Assembly (NCBI GenBank): GCA_021234155.1
Contig: JAJEKV010000058.1
Coordinates: 4,164,600-4,228,599 of the forward strand
Length of the DNA: 64,000 bases
Reading direction: 5' to 3'
Origin: Isoetes taiwanensis
Lineage: Eukaryota; Streptophyta; Lycopodiopsida; Isoetales; Isoetaceae
The notes under the pieces were generated by a model, which made no database searches, was not told where the DNA came from, and saw nothing but the letters and a program-made list of their open reading frames with translations. Below, piece after piece: positions 55,310-64,000 of the stretch (positions are counted from its first letter, which is position 1; each line of letters begins with the position of its first letter). The position numbers and the translations under genes were made by a program.

Positions 55310-56043
55310 AAGGGTATGTCTTTAAATTTGCATATTTTCCAGTTCGAAAAAGTCAATAGAAATTTAAAATAAAAAATAGGGTTGGGCAAGACCTCTGTTG
55401 TATGGTAGGGGCTACCCTCCCTATGATACAGAATGTCTAAATGAGGTCATCCCAGTCCTACGGTAGGAGGCATGCTTTTTTTAAGTATGTAAAAAACAAG
55501 TTATACGCTAGGTGGAAAAGATTATTAAACGTAACAGTTAAAAGCCAAGATGACCATATGTAAACTCCCAAAAAAAGGGAGTGAATCTTTAAGCATAACA
55601 ATGAAAATGAAAATGAAGGTGAAAATTAACTTTAATACCTTAGACATATTTGAAACCTGGTTTACTATAAACTTTGTTTTAATTGTAGGAAGGAATAATT
55701 GTGGCAAGGGATGAACATCATAAACACACTTGGTATGAGGTGCCCAATACCATTGAAATAAAGGGCAATATAAGTTTAACTGGCATCATATGACCTTGTA
55801 TTATATATCTGGTAGAATATCCGTAAGTGAATAGATGTATACACGTATTGGTAATACCTTTTTTTGACCTATTAGCAAAACTGAGCATAATCGAGGATCA
55901 TTTAAGAGAATTCGGCTCCACCTATTTCCGGCTATGGAATGGGACGTCTCGCAACTATTCTAGAGGCCATATGCTTGAAACCTGACTGTACAACAGCATT
56001 GGCACGCCTAGCATTCAAGAAGTAGGATATAAGGTACGAAAAA

Positions 56044-56530
56044 TTGTCCTATGAAGATTTTGAGTTAAGAATTCGCAGGTCAAAACCTAAATCTGAGCAA
56101 TACTATCTAGCTTTAGAAAATATTTTCGACACATGGCAAAGCAGGCGTAGGATTTACTGGATGAATATTGCTAAAACCATAAAATCCCTATTTGTTATGG
56201 AGGGAGAATTTGATTCAGACAGCCGACCTTGTGGCTCCAGTTTAGAAGAAGAAAACCTTAAGGAAAAGTGGTTGGAGGACAAATCCTTGCTTGTATATCT
56301 CTGTCTGATAACATTCAGTTCTTCAATAGTATGGATGACCAGAAAAAAGATCCTAGCCTTAAGAGGGAGACAAACCATACTAAATGTTCTTTTGCAAACA
56401 AGAAAGGAAGTTCTGGTGTTAGACTAGCATGTAACAACAGCTCTGGTTTTAAGGATAAGGGTGAGGCCAGCATCCCTGAGACACAGCAAGCTAAAGGCTA
56501 TATTTCAGATCAAGACGAAATTCAGGTACA
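56044..56530 (+). pseudogene. Exon-like frames of unknown identity
   Basis: One frame of 127 codons (SYEDFELRIRRSKPKSEQYY, then IFDTWQSRRRIYWMNIAKT) overlaps another (KKDPSLKRETNHTKCSFANK to SDQDEIQVQ). They look like coding sequence by composition but match no family I know. The closing CAAGACGAAATTCAG recalls CAAGACATTCAG at 52904 next to the TRIM, so it may be the upstream part of a second, truncated PLE copy. Weak. Confidence 0.35.
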
Positions 56531-56682
56531 ATAGGTCTTAAAAGAAAAAAAAAATGATAAGCTGATTGAACGAGCACAAAATTACATATGAGCTTAACAT
56601 AGCATGTTTGAGCACACATGATATGCAGCCAATGTTTACATTTGTTTATAATAAATTACAGATCTATTGTGTTGTACTAACA

Positions 56683-56832
56683 GGGCAGAAGGATACAAGG
56701 GTTGATCGGCTATAAATCGAGAGGCTCCATTGTACCTTTTGGCCCTTCAATCTTTACCATTCTTATGCTAAAGTTTTGATGATTGGCTACAGGTAACGGA
56801 CCTCTCCTGCCCTTGTCTCTTTTCTTGCTTTA
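56683..56832 (+). repeat. Dispersed ~150 bp repeat, copy 2
   Basis: Counterpart of 511-660, same orientation; see that entry for the shared blocks. Confidence 0.75.
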
Positions 56833-58559
56833 TGTTGGATGAATATGATAGATCTGGACATGGATTTGAGCAAACTCTTTGAATATAAGCAAGCTGAAGA
56901 ATTTTTTGAGTTAAATACTGTGTCAAGCACTTCCCACAAATAGGTTGTATAAACTTAGATTTACTGTGGATAAACCTTAATGAAAGATACTCTATCTGAA
57001 ATAGAGGTAGATATTTACCTTTCAGCTTACTGAAGTTTTTTTACAAGCATATACAGTAGCAAAACATTTGATGCAAGACTTGATATGTGTTTGCACACGG
57101 CTTTTACCGAAGGCAGTTTATGATGTGGAAAATTTTGTTTGATAGCCCAAAATATCATGGTAATAGATTGTATAGGTCTTATAGGTTGTGGCCTAGGTTA
57201 TAGGTCTTATTAATTTGATTATTCTGAATCTTGCACTTTACATAATGAAAAGATGAAAAATGTATATGAAAAGAAGATATAACAGGTCATCTAGATATGG
57301 AATGATATACATGTTGGATTATGAAGGATAAGTTTGATGGCATGATTGTTGGATTGGATATTTTACCTAAAGTAGATACATGATGGACAGATTTTGTAGA
57401 AAGGAGTAAAAACAATAAATTATCTAAAGTTGAAGCATACATAATATCCCTTTGCCTACCTTTAAGTTTAATGGTCCAAAATAAAAAATTGAAAAGCATG
57501 TGCATGGATCTGCAAGGAAAAAGGAATAAAGCGGGCTGCTTATGCTATAAGATAAAAGAATAAAGTGGGCCAGAAAAAATGGCATTACACTGACATATGA
57601 CAGGGTGCTATTATTGATTTACAAGAATCATGAAACATTATGAACCATTTATAAGAGTCATGAACCATTGTGAACCATGTGTATACGTCTGCATGTTAAA
57701 AATCTATAAAGTGAAGGAACAAACTTAGCACATGCATCTAAAAGTAAAAAGATAAAAGTAAGCAGTAAAGTCAACATGCAAATACTAGTACTTTTGCATG
57801 CATAACATCTTAAATGTGTAGTCACACGATTTAAAGGAATTATGGGTAAGCAATAATTGGATTATTATGTTATGGTCCTAATGCATGTACGTTTAAATTA
57901 ATTAGTAAAGGAAGTATATTTTAATGTCCACGGAGGCCAACTGGCCTATGAGACGGTTGTACAATATAGCGGAAAGTTTCCAAACACAAAAGAAAACCAC
58001 AAAAAAGGAGACTATATATGATGTCACACTTATTTATAAATGCCTAGATGTCGAGCTTATGTCTAAATGTATAAAGATATATTGGTTTGGACAGATTTTG
58101 GGTTGCCCCTAGGGGGCAAACCCTGGCTTATGTGGGTTTGTGGCATATCCTAGGTATATGCTGGAATATATCTAAGATATTCTGGTGACTGCTCCAAACC
58201 CACTCTTGGCTGTAAACTGGCGGTCACCATTGTTGCTAGGCAGTTGGTGTGGAAACTGGCTAACCGGCACTGCCATGGTTGTTCTATACCTCCCAAGCCT
58301 TGGGAGTGTTTCTGATGTCCGGTGTGCCCAATAAGATTATGATTTCATGGCCCGAAAACAACAAGCAAGAAGACCATTATTTCTTAAAAGCCAAGGACAT
58401 GCACGCAGATCTGACATTAGAGTCCGGGGCTTCCTACTTGACAGATTTTCCACGCTAAGCTTTGCTACATAAGGTTGGATTTTCTGGAGCATTTGTGCTT
58501 GCAAAATTTCTGAAGACTTTGGGCTTAGTACATAGCGGATTCTTAAAGATCTTCAGCAG

Positions 58560-60710
58560 ATAACTATGTCATGTTGAGGCCTAGGATCTTTTGCAGTATG
58601 TCAGTACGTGCTACTGGCCTGCAGAATTACAATACATCAGTACTTATAAAATAATTTAAGTAGTGTGGTTGAAGGGACCACCCCCTTAAGAAAAAGAAAT
58701 ATGAATGAAGGAAATTCTATCATGCCTAAGACTTGCATATCGTCTCAGCGTAAAAAATGACCATATTCCCATTATAGCCGTAGACGGATGCGTCCTATCA
58801 TGAATGCCTATATGCCCAATTTCCCATCTAGGATGCATATAACCCAACCCTTGACATGATCCCTGTCGGATCAAATCTCATATAATCCCTACCGGACCCA
58901 TAACACAATGCTTACCATTAGGGTTGGAGTTGATCGCATCCTGAATGGTTCGGCCCTGGCATTCTTGCATAAAGTCTGGGTAAGTCTTGTCGAAATCCGC
59001 TTTAAGAACCCAGGTTGCATCCTTTGTCGGCAAGTGCTTTCACTTAACCAAATACTACAAGATTTGAGTTCTGCAGGTTTGCTTATATGCACGATCAAGG
59101 AGAGCTTCAGACACAATCTCCAATTGATCTTTCGTCATCTTCAGAAGTGTTGGCATGTCAAGAATCTCTTCTAGATCGGGGTTATGCTTTTTGAGAAGGC
59201 TCACATGACTTTATGGACCTTCAAATGTGCGGGTAGATTCAATGGGTAGGCCTGAGAACCTATCCTTTCGGTTATCTCAAAAGGTGTCGCCCATCTAGGT
59301 GCAAGCTTCTTCCAATTGCCAATTTTGAGTTTGGCTTGCTTCACCTTGACATTTAGTCATAGGACTCACCAACTTGAAATTCATGTGGTATTCGATGCCG
59401 ATCGGCGAGACTCTTTTGCCGGGCTCTGGCGGCTAACAAATACCCTCGAACTTCTTCAACTAGGGCCTGCATATCTGTAAGCAATTGTTGAGACACTTCC
59501 ACCGTGGAAACCGGATTATGCCACGTGTCTGGAGTAAGGCATTGATAACCATAGTTGATCATAAAAGGAGACATCCTTGAAGACTCCTGCCTAGTACTGT
59601 TATAGGCAAACTCCACCAAATGGATATAAGGTGCACATTGGGATCGCTTGTTCCAGACATAGTTACATAGCATATCTTCGATTATGCAATTGGTGTGCTC
59701 TGTTTGGCCATCCGTCTGCAGGTGGTAAGTTGTGCTCATACCAAGCTTAGTTTGAATAGTGCTAAAGAAATCTTTCCACAATGCACTAACAAACTTAGGA
59801 TCCCGGTCTGATATAATGGTACGGGGCATCCCGTGAAGGCGAAACACCTCCTTTGTGAACAACACGGCGGTATCTAACGCAGTATCTGTGGTCCGACATG
59901 GCAAAAACTGTGCCATTTTGGAAAGCTTGTCGACCACCACCATCAAGGCATCAAAGCTTCTTAAGGTGCACGGAAGCCCCACGATAAATTCCATGGTCCC
60001 ATTTTGCATTAGGAACATCTAAGGGCTGCAATTTTCCCGGGATGCGTAATTGTTCCGCCTTCGTTTGCTGGCATATCTGACATTGCTTAATGTATCGAGC
60101 AATGTATTTCTTCATCCCTGGCCAAAAATAGCTGGAGCGGATTTTAAAATATGTCTTCATAAATCCTGCATGCCCCACTATAGGACTGTTATGTGTGTCG
60201 TGGAGAATGAGTTTGCGAACTCCTGATGTCTCGGGAACACATAACTTATCCTTATAAAAAAAGGAGATCACCTTCCTTCTTATAATGGTAGAAAGCCTCC
60301 CTCTATTTATCAGTTTTGGCTTCCTTGGATAGACTTTGTCATATTTCCTCAAATTCGGGATCTGTTGAAAAAGTTTTCTGTATCTTCTTACCAAACTCGC
60401 TGGAGAGAGTGAAAATAGCATTATAATGCATTCGGGTGATCAATGGATGCATGGAAAGCGTGTCAGCAACCACATTATGCTTGCCCGGCTATCTGCTTGA
60501 CATGTTTCAATAGCGGCATAAATGTGGAACTCACCTTGTATATAGTCTGATGCCTCGTCATCAGCAACGTTCTCCGGTTCAATTGGGCCCATGACATCAC
60601 CCCAATCCACTTCGGCAAGAGCAGCTTGAGCAGGCTGGGTAATGTATGGACATTCCTGCATACGATGTCCCGGACGGAAGCACCGGCAACAAGCTTTGTC
60701 TCTTCGTAAC
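58560..60710 (-). mobile_element. Chromovirus fragment D (family of C)
   Basis: On minus: part of gag with a zinc knuckle (60.4-60.71 kb), the RNase H to integrase region (about 59.35-60.42 kb), a decayed chromodomain region (about 58.9-59.2 kb) and the conserved 3' UTR phrase GGGACCACCCCCTTAAG (58674). Integrase blocks VVVDKLSKMAQFLPC, DRDPKFVSALWKDFF and QTDGQTEHTNCIIEDML match element C closely. Most of RT and RNase H is missing, no LTR is visible, and several breaks exist. At 60711 it abuts the LTR of element E, which probably inserted into it. Confidence 0.88.
60440..60710 (-). pseudogene. Zinc-knuckle gag end of fragment D
   Basis: The frame reads RRDKACCRCFRPGHRMQECP, a C-x2-C-x4-H-x4-C zinc knuckle, followed by an acidic stretch (VDWGDVMGPIEPENVADDEA). 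This is the C-terminal end of a chromovirus gag that binds RNA. It is joined directly to downstream pol remains by loss of the intervening part. Confidence 0.75.
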
Positions 60711-61309
60711 TGTTTGGGGTCTGGGTTCGGGAACTCCTGCAAGACAGCCCTCTGTGAGGACCCTTGGATCTAACAGGAGAATCCGGGGGACTATGTCACG
60801 CGGGATTTGCAAGAAAAGAACAAGAGGAAGAAAACAGAACAAAAGAGAACAATGAGAGGAAAATGATAGCTTCCTTGATATCAATGATGAACATACATGA
60901 GCTCTCGCAATCGAGAGAAGACTAAGAGAGACAAGACTCAAAACTCATCTAAAAACTCATGTGCTAGCTCTACTCATATATATAGTACAATTGCCTTTGG
61001 CCCAATATAGACACTCGGTGATCGATCGGTGCCGACTCACGGAAGGAGGCCTGATTCTTGATAATGTTGGCGTGCCTCTTAAAGTGCCTAGAATCGCCGG
61101 CACCGACGCGGGGCGGTGGTGGCCGTCACTTGTCCGAAAGCGGGCGCCTCTTGTTGGCTGACCGGACGCAGGCTTTTGGCTGCGTGGTCTGCCGCTTTGT
61201 CTTCTTTGGGCTTTGGACGGCTGACCCGGTGCCTCACGTGGATCCTTGAGCTTGACCTGGTCCGTCAGATGCATGAATAGTCATGTACGGGGAGGCATGG
61301 GGACTAACA
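60711..61309 (-). repeat. 3' LTR of element E (599 bp)
   Basis: The minus strand starts TGTTAGTCC and ends ACCCCAAACA. It aligns along its length with 7637-8229, including the identical phrase TGTGCTAGCTCTACTCATATA. A TATA motif (CATATATATAG) lies near 60978. Confidence 0.9.
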
Positions 61310-61318
61310 CTCCCCACC
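61310..61318 (-). other. Polypurine tract of element E
   Basis: The minus strand reads GGTGGGGAG directly before the TGTTAGTCC start of the LTR. This identifies the LTR as the 3' one and places the element body to the right. Confidence 0.75.
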
Positions 61319-61573
61319 AAAGCGACACCGGGTGAAGAAAAGGAGGAAGTGTCTACAGGGAAGGGAAGCCATCAGTCGAAAGTGATCCTCCACGGGAGTG
61401 AGGCCGGGCACCATTATGGTAGCGCTAATGAGATCCTGGCGTTTTTGAAGAGCAGGAGGAGTATTGAGCCCAAGGGCAGGATCGGCGTCAATGAGAAAAT
61501 GAGAGCGCACCATGTCTTCAAGCGGGCGCATGGGCTTAGAAGAAACAAACGGCACTCCATGAGGAGGCAAAAA
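61319..61573. other. Spacer between element E frame and its PPT
   Basis: No gene; minus-strand frames here overlap the end of the 446-residue frame in other phases. Untranslated 3' end of the element. Confidence 0.5.
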
Positions 61574-62914
61574 TCAGACCGAAAGCACCGACGCTTGGCA
61601 TTCGGATTGCGGTAAAAGATGGGGACGCCGATTTGAGGAGCTGACCAGGAGGCTTTTGAGAGCAGCACAGAAACCCGCCTGACGGTGGACTGAAGGGTCA
61701 GGGGAGGTGGCAGCATTCTGCAAGAAGGTGTCGAGGCCATAAATGGCATCCTCGGGCCGTTGCCAACCACGCGCATTTGCAATATAGATCCGTGTTTCAA
61801 AAAGAGAGTCTAAGGTGGCATTATCCTCCCAAGCGGATCGCCCGACGGCGGGGATCCCACCGAGATCCGCCGAGATCCTGAGTGCGGTGGATCCCCGCGG
61901 GCCATCCATGACCTTGGTCCAGAAAGGAAGACGCCAATCAGAAGTAAGAAACCTGGGGCGTGGAGGGGCACCCAGAGAAGCATACGGAGAAGGAGCCAGG
62001 CCTGTGGGCGTGGGCTGCTGAGCCTGCTCCCTGAATTCACTGACAAGGGCAGGATCTAGAGCCTTGCACCAACGATCCCACTCGGAAGCAGGGAGCTGAG
62101 AGTAAACAGGAGGGCTATCCCAACCCGTGGGAACTGTCTTGCTATCCAAAAGAGCACGCAGTTGATTGTAACCTGCCAGGTGCTGCATGTAAACTTGTGC
62201 AAAGGGAAGATCCTCGGGATGTCCGAGATACTTCCTTATCTGTTGCAGCGCTTCAGCTTGCCAGAGAGGCAAATGATGAGCAAGCTCCGGCATGTACTCT
62301 TGATGAAGAGCATGTGTCAGATCATGATCAGACAGATAGGGGTTGTTATCCAAAAGCAACCATTGAAGTGTGGGGTCACCCGGAAAGTTCTGATGTGGCC
62401 CATCTCGAAATTTGTCCTGTGTATCAGCTAGATAGAAATCATGAAAAATGTAGGCCATTGGCTGAACAACTCTGAAGGTGATCATATCCGGATCGTCACA
62501 GTGAATGAGATCAAAGACTAAAAGGGCACAAAATAAACCTTTGTCTTCAACACAGAGGTCTGGCCAGATCCGAAGAAAATCCTGCGTCTTGTGAGGGAAC
62601 ATCAACGGGTCCATCGGCCGTATGCCACTTGAGGAAGAAAGAAAGTGGTGGCGGGCAACCACATAATCAGATAAGCTGGAAGGAATAGGGTAGTCAACAA
62701 AGGTGATTGAGAGCAATGGTAATATAGCCTTCAAGTTTTGTGCGAGCCTCATCGCCAGGTGAATAGCTTGCTCTAGCATTTGTTGTTGAGTCCGCGGATC
62801 CTGTGGTCCTTGTCTAACGTATATGGTGCGGTCACGGACCCGTTCGAGAAGTGTTAACTTGTGAGGAGGATTGCCGGGGAGCATTGAGTCGAAGCACGGC
62901 AATCTCGGCGTCAT
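61574..62914 (-). CDS. Element E 3'-terminal frame, unknown protein of 446 residues
   Basis: It starts at ATG 62914 (MTPRLPCFDSMLPGN). No family is recognised. It is mostly helical with aromatic-rich phrases (DFLRIWPDLCVEDKGLFCA; LSDHDLTHALHQEYMPEL; DWRLPFWTKVMDGP; RIYIANARGWQRPEDAIYGL). It has no zinc finger, signal peptide or catalytic motif that I can name. It lies 14 bp after the coiled-coil frame and 265 bp before the LTR, the place where an env-like or accessory gene would sit. It is open throughout. It could be a non-canonical gag-like gene. Confidence 0.6.
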   Translation of the reverse strand: MTPRLPCFDSMLPGNPPHKLTLLERVRDRTIYVRQGPQDPRTQQQMLEQAIHLAMRLAQNLKAILPLLSITFVDYPIPSSLSDYVVARHHFLSSSSGIRPMDPLMFPHKTQDFLRIWPDLCVEDKGLFCALLVFDLIHCDDPDMITFRVVQPMAYIFHDFYLADTQDKFRDGPHQNFPGDPTLQWLLLDNNPYLSDHDLTHALHQEYMPELAHHLPLWQAEALQQIRKYLGHPEDLPFAQVYMQHLAGYNQLRALLDSKTVPTGWDSPPVYSQLPASEWDRWCKALDPALVSEFREQAQQPTPTGLAPSPYASLGAPPRPRFLTSDWRLPFWTKVMDGPRGSTALRISADLGGIPAVGRSAWEDNATLDSLFETRIYIANARGWQRPEDAIYGLDTFLQNAATSPDPSVHRQAGFCAALKSLLVSSSNRRPHLLPQSECQASVLSV

Positions 62915-62928
62915 CAAGAAGTTTACGT

Positions 62929-64000
62929 TTACGAACCTCCGTGGTGATCTTGGAGGGATGTTAGCTGAGAAGTCTGCGTGGAGAGCTGAGCCTTCAAAGA
63001 GGCAATTTGAGCGTCACGTTCTGTAAGGTGTTGAACTTGAGTGTTGTAATTGTCACAAAGCTCGGAGTACAAAGCGTCGAGCTTAGCAATATCTTTCTCC
63101 TTGTCACTAAGGAGGGTGGCTTTGGACTGATTTTGCTCCAATAAGTCCTGAATTTCGGATTGAAGCTGAGCCTGTTGATCTGCAAGAAGGCTGGTCTGAT
63201 CCTTTGCACTTTGGAGATCTATGCGGGCCTGTAAGAGAGCCCCGTGCTTTTCTTGAAGTTGGGCTTCCAAAGTTTGAACTTGTGCAGTGGCAGCTTGAAG
63301 GTCACGGTGGACCGTGTCGGAGGCCTCCAGAGCCTTTTGAACCCCATTCATGAGAGCTTCTTGGGATTCGTGTAACTTGAGAGCAGCAGCTTGAGCATCC
63401 TGCTGATATTGATACAAAAGCTGGCGAGGGTGCAGAGGCGGAGGGGCCTGCTGTTGCCGTGTTTGAGACGTTTGTGAGACATGATGAGAAGCGGAGGGCC
63501 TTGTTTCTGTAGAGGAGGAGGAGACAGTGACATGCGTGGTGTTATGCTGGACATGACCAGAAGGAGAAGGGCGTGAAGTGTCAACTGGCGGATTTTGAGG
63601 AAGGGAATGAAAGGACTGTTGAGTGGAAGCATGAGAATGAGGAGGTGAGGGAGGAAAGTAATGACAGATGAGGGCTTGAAGATGGCCTCCCACAGAAGTT
63701 TCAGAGGTAGAAGTGGCAGCCCGAAGACGGTCAATTTCTTGGAGAAGACGGTAGAACAACAATTGGGGCCAATCAATGTGGTGGTTGGAGTGCGTAGCAG
63801 TGAGCACAATATTATAGAAAGGCTTATTGATATGGGTGTTCTTGATAGAATACCCAAGGAACTTTCGCCACAGAAACTTAACAAAAGTTTCATGGGGTTT
63901 GTCTAAATTTGTCAGGCGATGCACATTGGCGTGATAAGGAGGTGCACCAAACTTAGTGACATCTAGATGCTGTATGGCAGACCAAGATAAACAAGGGGTT
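62929..64000 (-). CDS. Element E coiled-coil protein (partial, runs off the window)
   Basis: The frame is open to the window edge (at least 355 codons). Reading in from the edge, the first part has SAIQHLDVTKFGAPPYHANV and INKPFYNIVLTATHSNHHI followed by DWPQLLFYRLLQEIDRL, resembling in style the helical domain seen in extra frames of plant LTR elements. A Ser/Pro/Thr/His-rich middle follows, then a long coiled coil of about 140 residues with regular heptads (QAATAQVQTLEAQLQEKHG; LSDKEKDIAKLDALYSEL; ERDAQIASLKAQLSTQTS). A structural or particle-associated role is likely, but this is inference. Confidence 0.6.
   Translation of the reverse strand, partial: TPCLSWSAIQHLDVTKFGAPPYHANVHRLTNLDKPHETFVKFLWRKFLGYSIKNTHINKPFYNIVLTATHSNHHIDWPQLLFYRLLQEIDRLRAATSTSETSVGGHLQALICHYFPPSPPHSHASTQQSFHSLPQNPPVDTSRPSPSGHVQHNTTHVTVSSSSTETRPSASHHVSQTSQTRQQQAPPPLHPRQLLYQYQQDAQAAALKLHESQEALMNGVQKALEASDTVHRDLQAATAQVQTLEAQLQEKHGALLQARIDLQSAKDQTSLLADQQAQLQSEIQDLLEQNQSKATLLSDKEKDIAKLDALYSELCDNYNTQVQHLTERDAQIASLKAQLSTQTSQLTSLQDHHGGS

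Larger units (their letters stand above)
52140..55310 (+). mobile_element. Penelope-like retroelement (PLE), broken, with a TRIM inserted upstream
   Basis: Plus-strand frames at about 53228-53983, 54185-54673, 54686-54883 and 54905-55309 carry a reverse transcriptase of PLE type. They follow one another with little spacing but not in one frame, so the element is broken by a few changes. The upstream stretch (52.2-53.2 kb) has degraded coding-like DNA split by the TRIM. A GT...AG interval at 53218-53274 could be an intron. No GIY-YIG endonuclease is seen. Confidence 0.7.
55311..58560. other. Mostly gene-free DNA with one exon-like frame
   Basis: This holds the exon-like frame at 56044-56530, the dispersed repeat copy at 56683-56832, a GC-poor stretch at 57.0-57.9 kb with a small duplication (ATGAACCATT near 57640-57680), and otherwise no signal. 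Confidence 0.5.
60711..64000 (-). mobile_element. LTR retroelement E, 3' end, runs off the window
   Basis: The 3' LTR is at 60711-61309, preceded on minus by a purine tract GGTGGGGAG. Upstream (to the right) are two long adjacent frames, 61574-62914 and 62929 to beyond the window edge. Its LTR is a relative of the element A LTR, so gag-pol of this family probably looks like A, and these frames sit at the 3' end, where some plant elements have extra genes. The rest of the element is outside. Confidence 0.75.

Noticed and set aside
55380-55470. Hammerhead ribozyme after the PLE
   Set aside because: PLE termini often carry one, but I could not find the CUGANGA and GAAA core pieces in a fitting arrangement.
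7637-61309. LTRs at 7637 and 60711 as the two ends of one element
   Set aside because: The 60711 copy has its PPT and element body on the right, and the DNA between holds many unrelated elements. They are two members of one family.

Overview
The window looks like transposon-rich intergenic DNA of a land plant, most likely a fern or another seed-free plant. I infer this from the mix of elements: chromodomain Ty3/Gypsy elements with TGGTATCAGAGC primer sites, a plant L1-type LINE, a DIRS-like reverse transcriptase, a Penelope-like element, a TRIM, and a decayed PPR gene of plant organelle type. The species cannot be fixed from sequence alone. I see no intact ordinary host gene, no rRNA or tRNA gene, and no CRISPR array.

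Layout. 0-8.2 kb: a broken Ty3/Gypsy element (A, minus strand) with a 593 bp LTR at its right end. 8.2-16.1 kb: an old chromovirus (B, minus) with a 1.58 kb LTR at 14566-16145. It is split by a 5'-truncated LINE (9.1-12.3 kb), which itself holds a 232 bp SINE-like insert. 16.6-19.3 kb: a DIRS-like fragment (minus). 19.3-22.6 kb: gene-poor DNA with small repeats. 22.6-29.3 kb: a repeat palace, made of three blocks of a 19 bp minisatellite and four copies of an ~800 bp unit arranged as a large quasi-palindrome centred near 26.5 kb. 29.3-35.6 kb: gene-free purine-rich DNA with several small tandem repeats and an array of seven short hairpins. 35666-51622: chromovirus C (minus), the best preserved element, with 1.58 kb LTRs; its left LTR is split by a ~2.9 kb insertion carrying PPR gene debris and a foldback element. 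52.1-55.3 kb: a Penelope-like element (plus) with a TRIM inserted in its upstream part. 55.3-58.5 kb: no clear gene. 58.5-60.7 kb: a fragment (D, minus) of the same family as C. 60711-64000: the 3' end of a further LTR element (E, minus) with a PPT, an LTR related to that of A, and two unusual open frames.

The main discovery candidate is in chromovirus C. Between its 5' LTR and gag it carries two long intact reading frames not expected in a chromovirus. The first (49251-48007) ends in 99 residues that are unmistakably the histone-fold part of histone H3 (K37 to the C-terminus, about 84 of 99 positions identical to plant H3.3 by eye, no gaps). These are fused to an unknown N-terminal domain, a charged coiled coil and a basic linker. 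An A19 run on the coding strand 53 nt after its stop suggests that the H3 part came in through a reverse-transcribed, polyadenylated mRNA. The same element ends its integrase with a chromodomain, so one retrotransposon appears to carry both an H3-type histone and a chromatin-reading module. The second frame (47767-46367) is unrecognised; a possible distant histone-like fold at its C-terminus is only a hypothesis.
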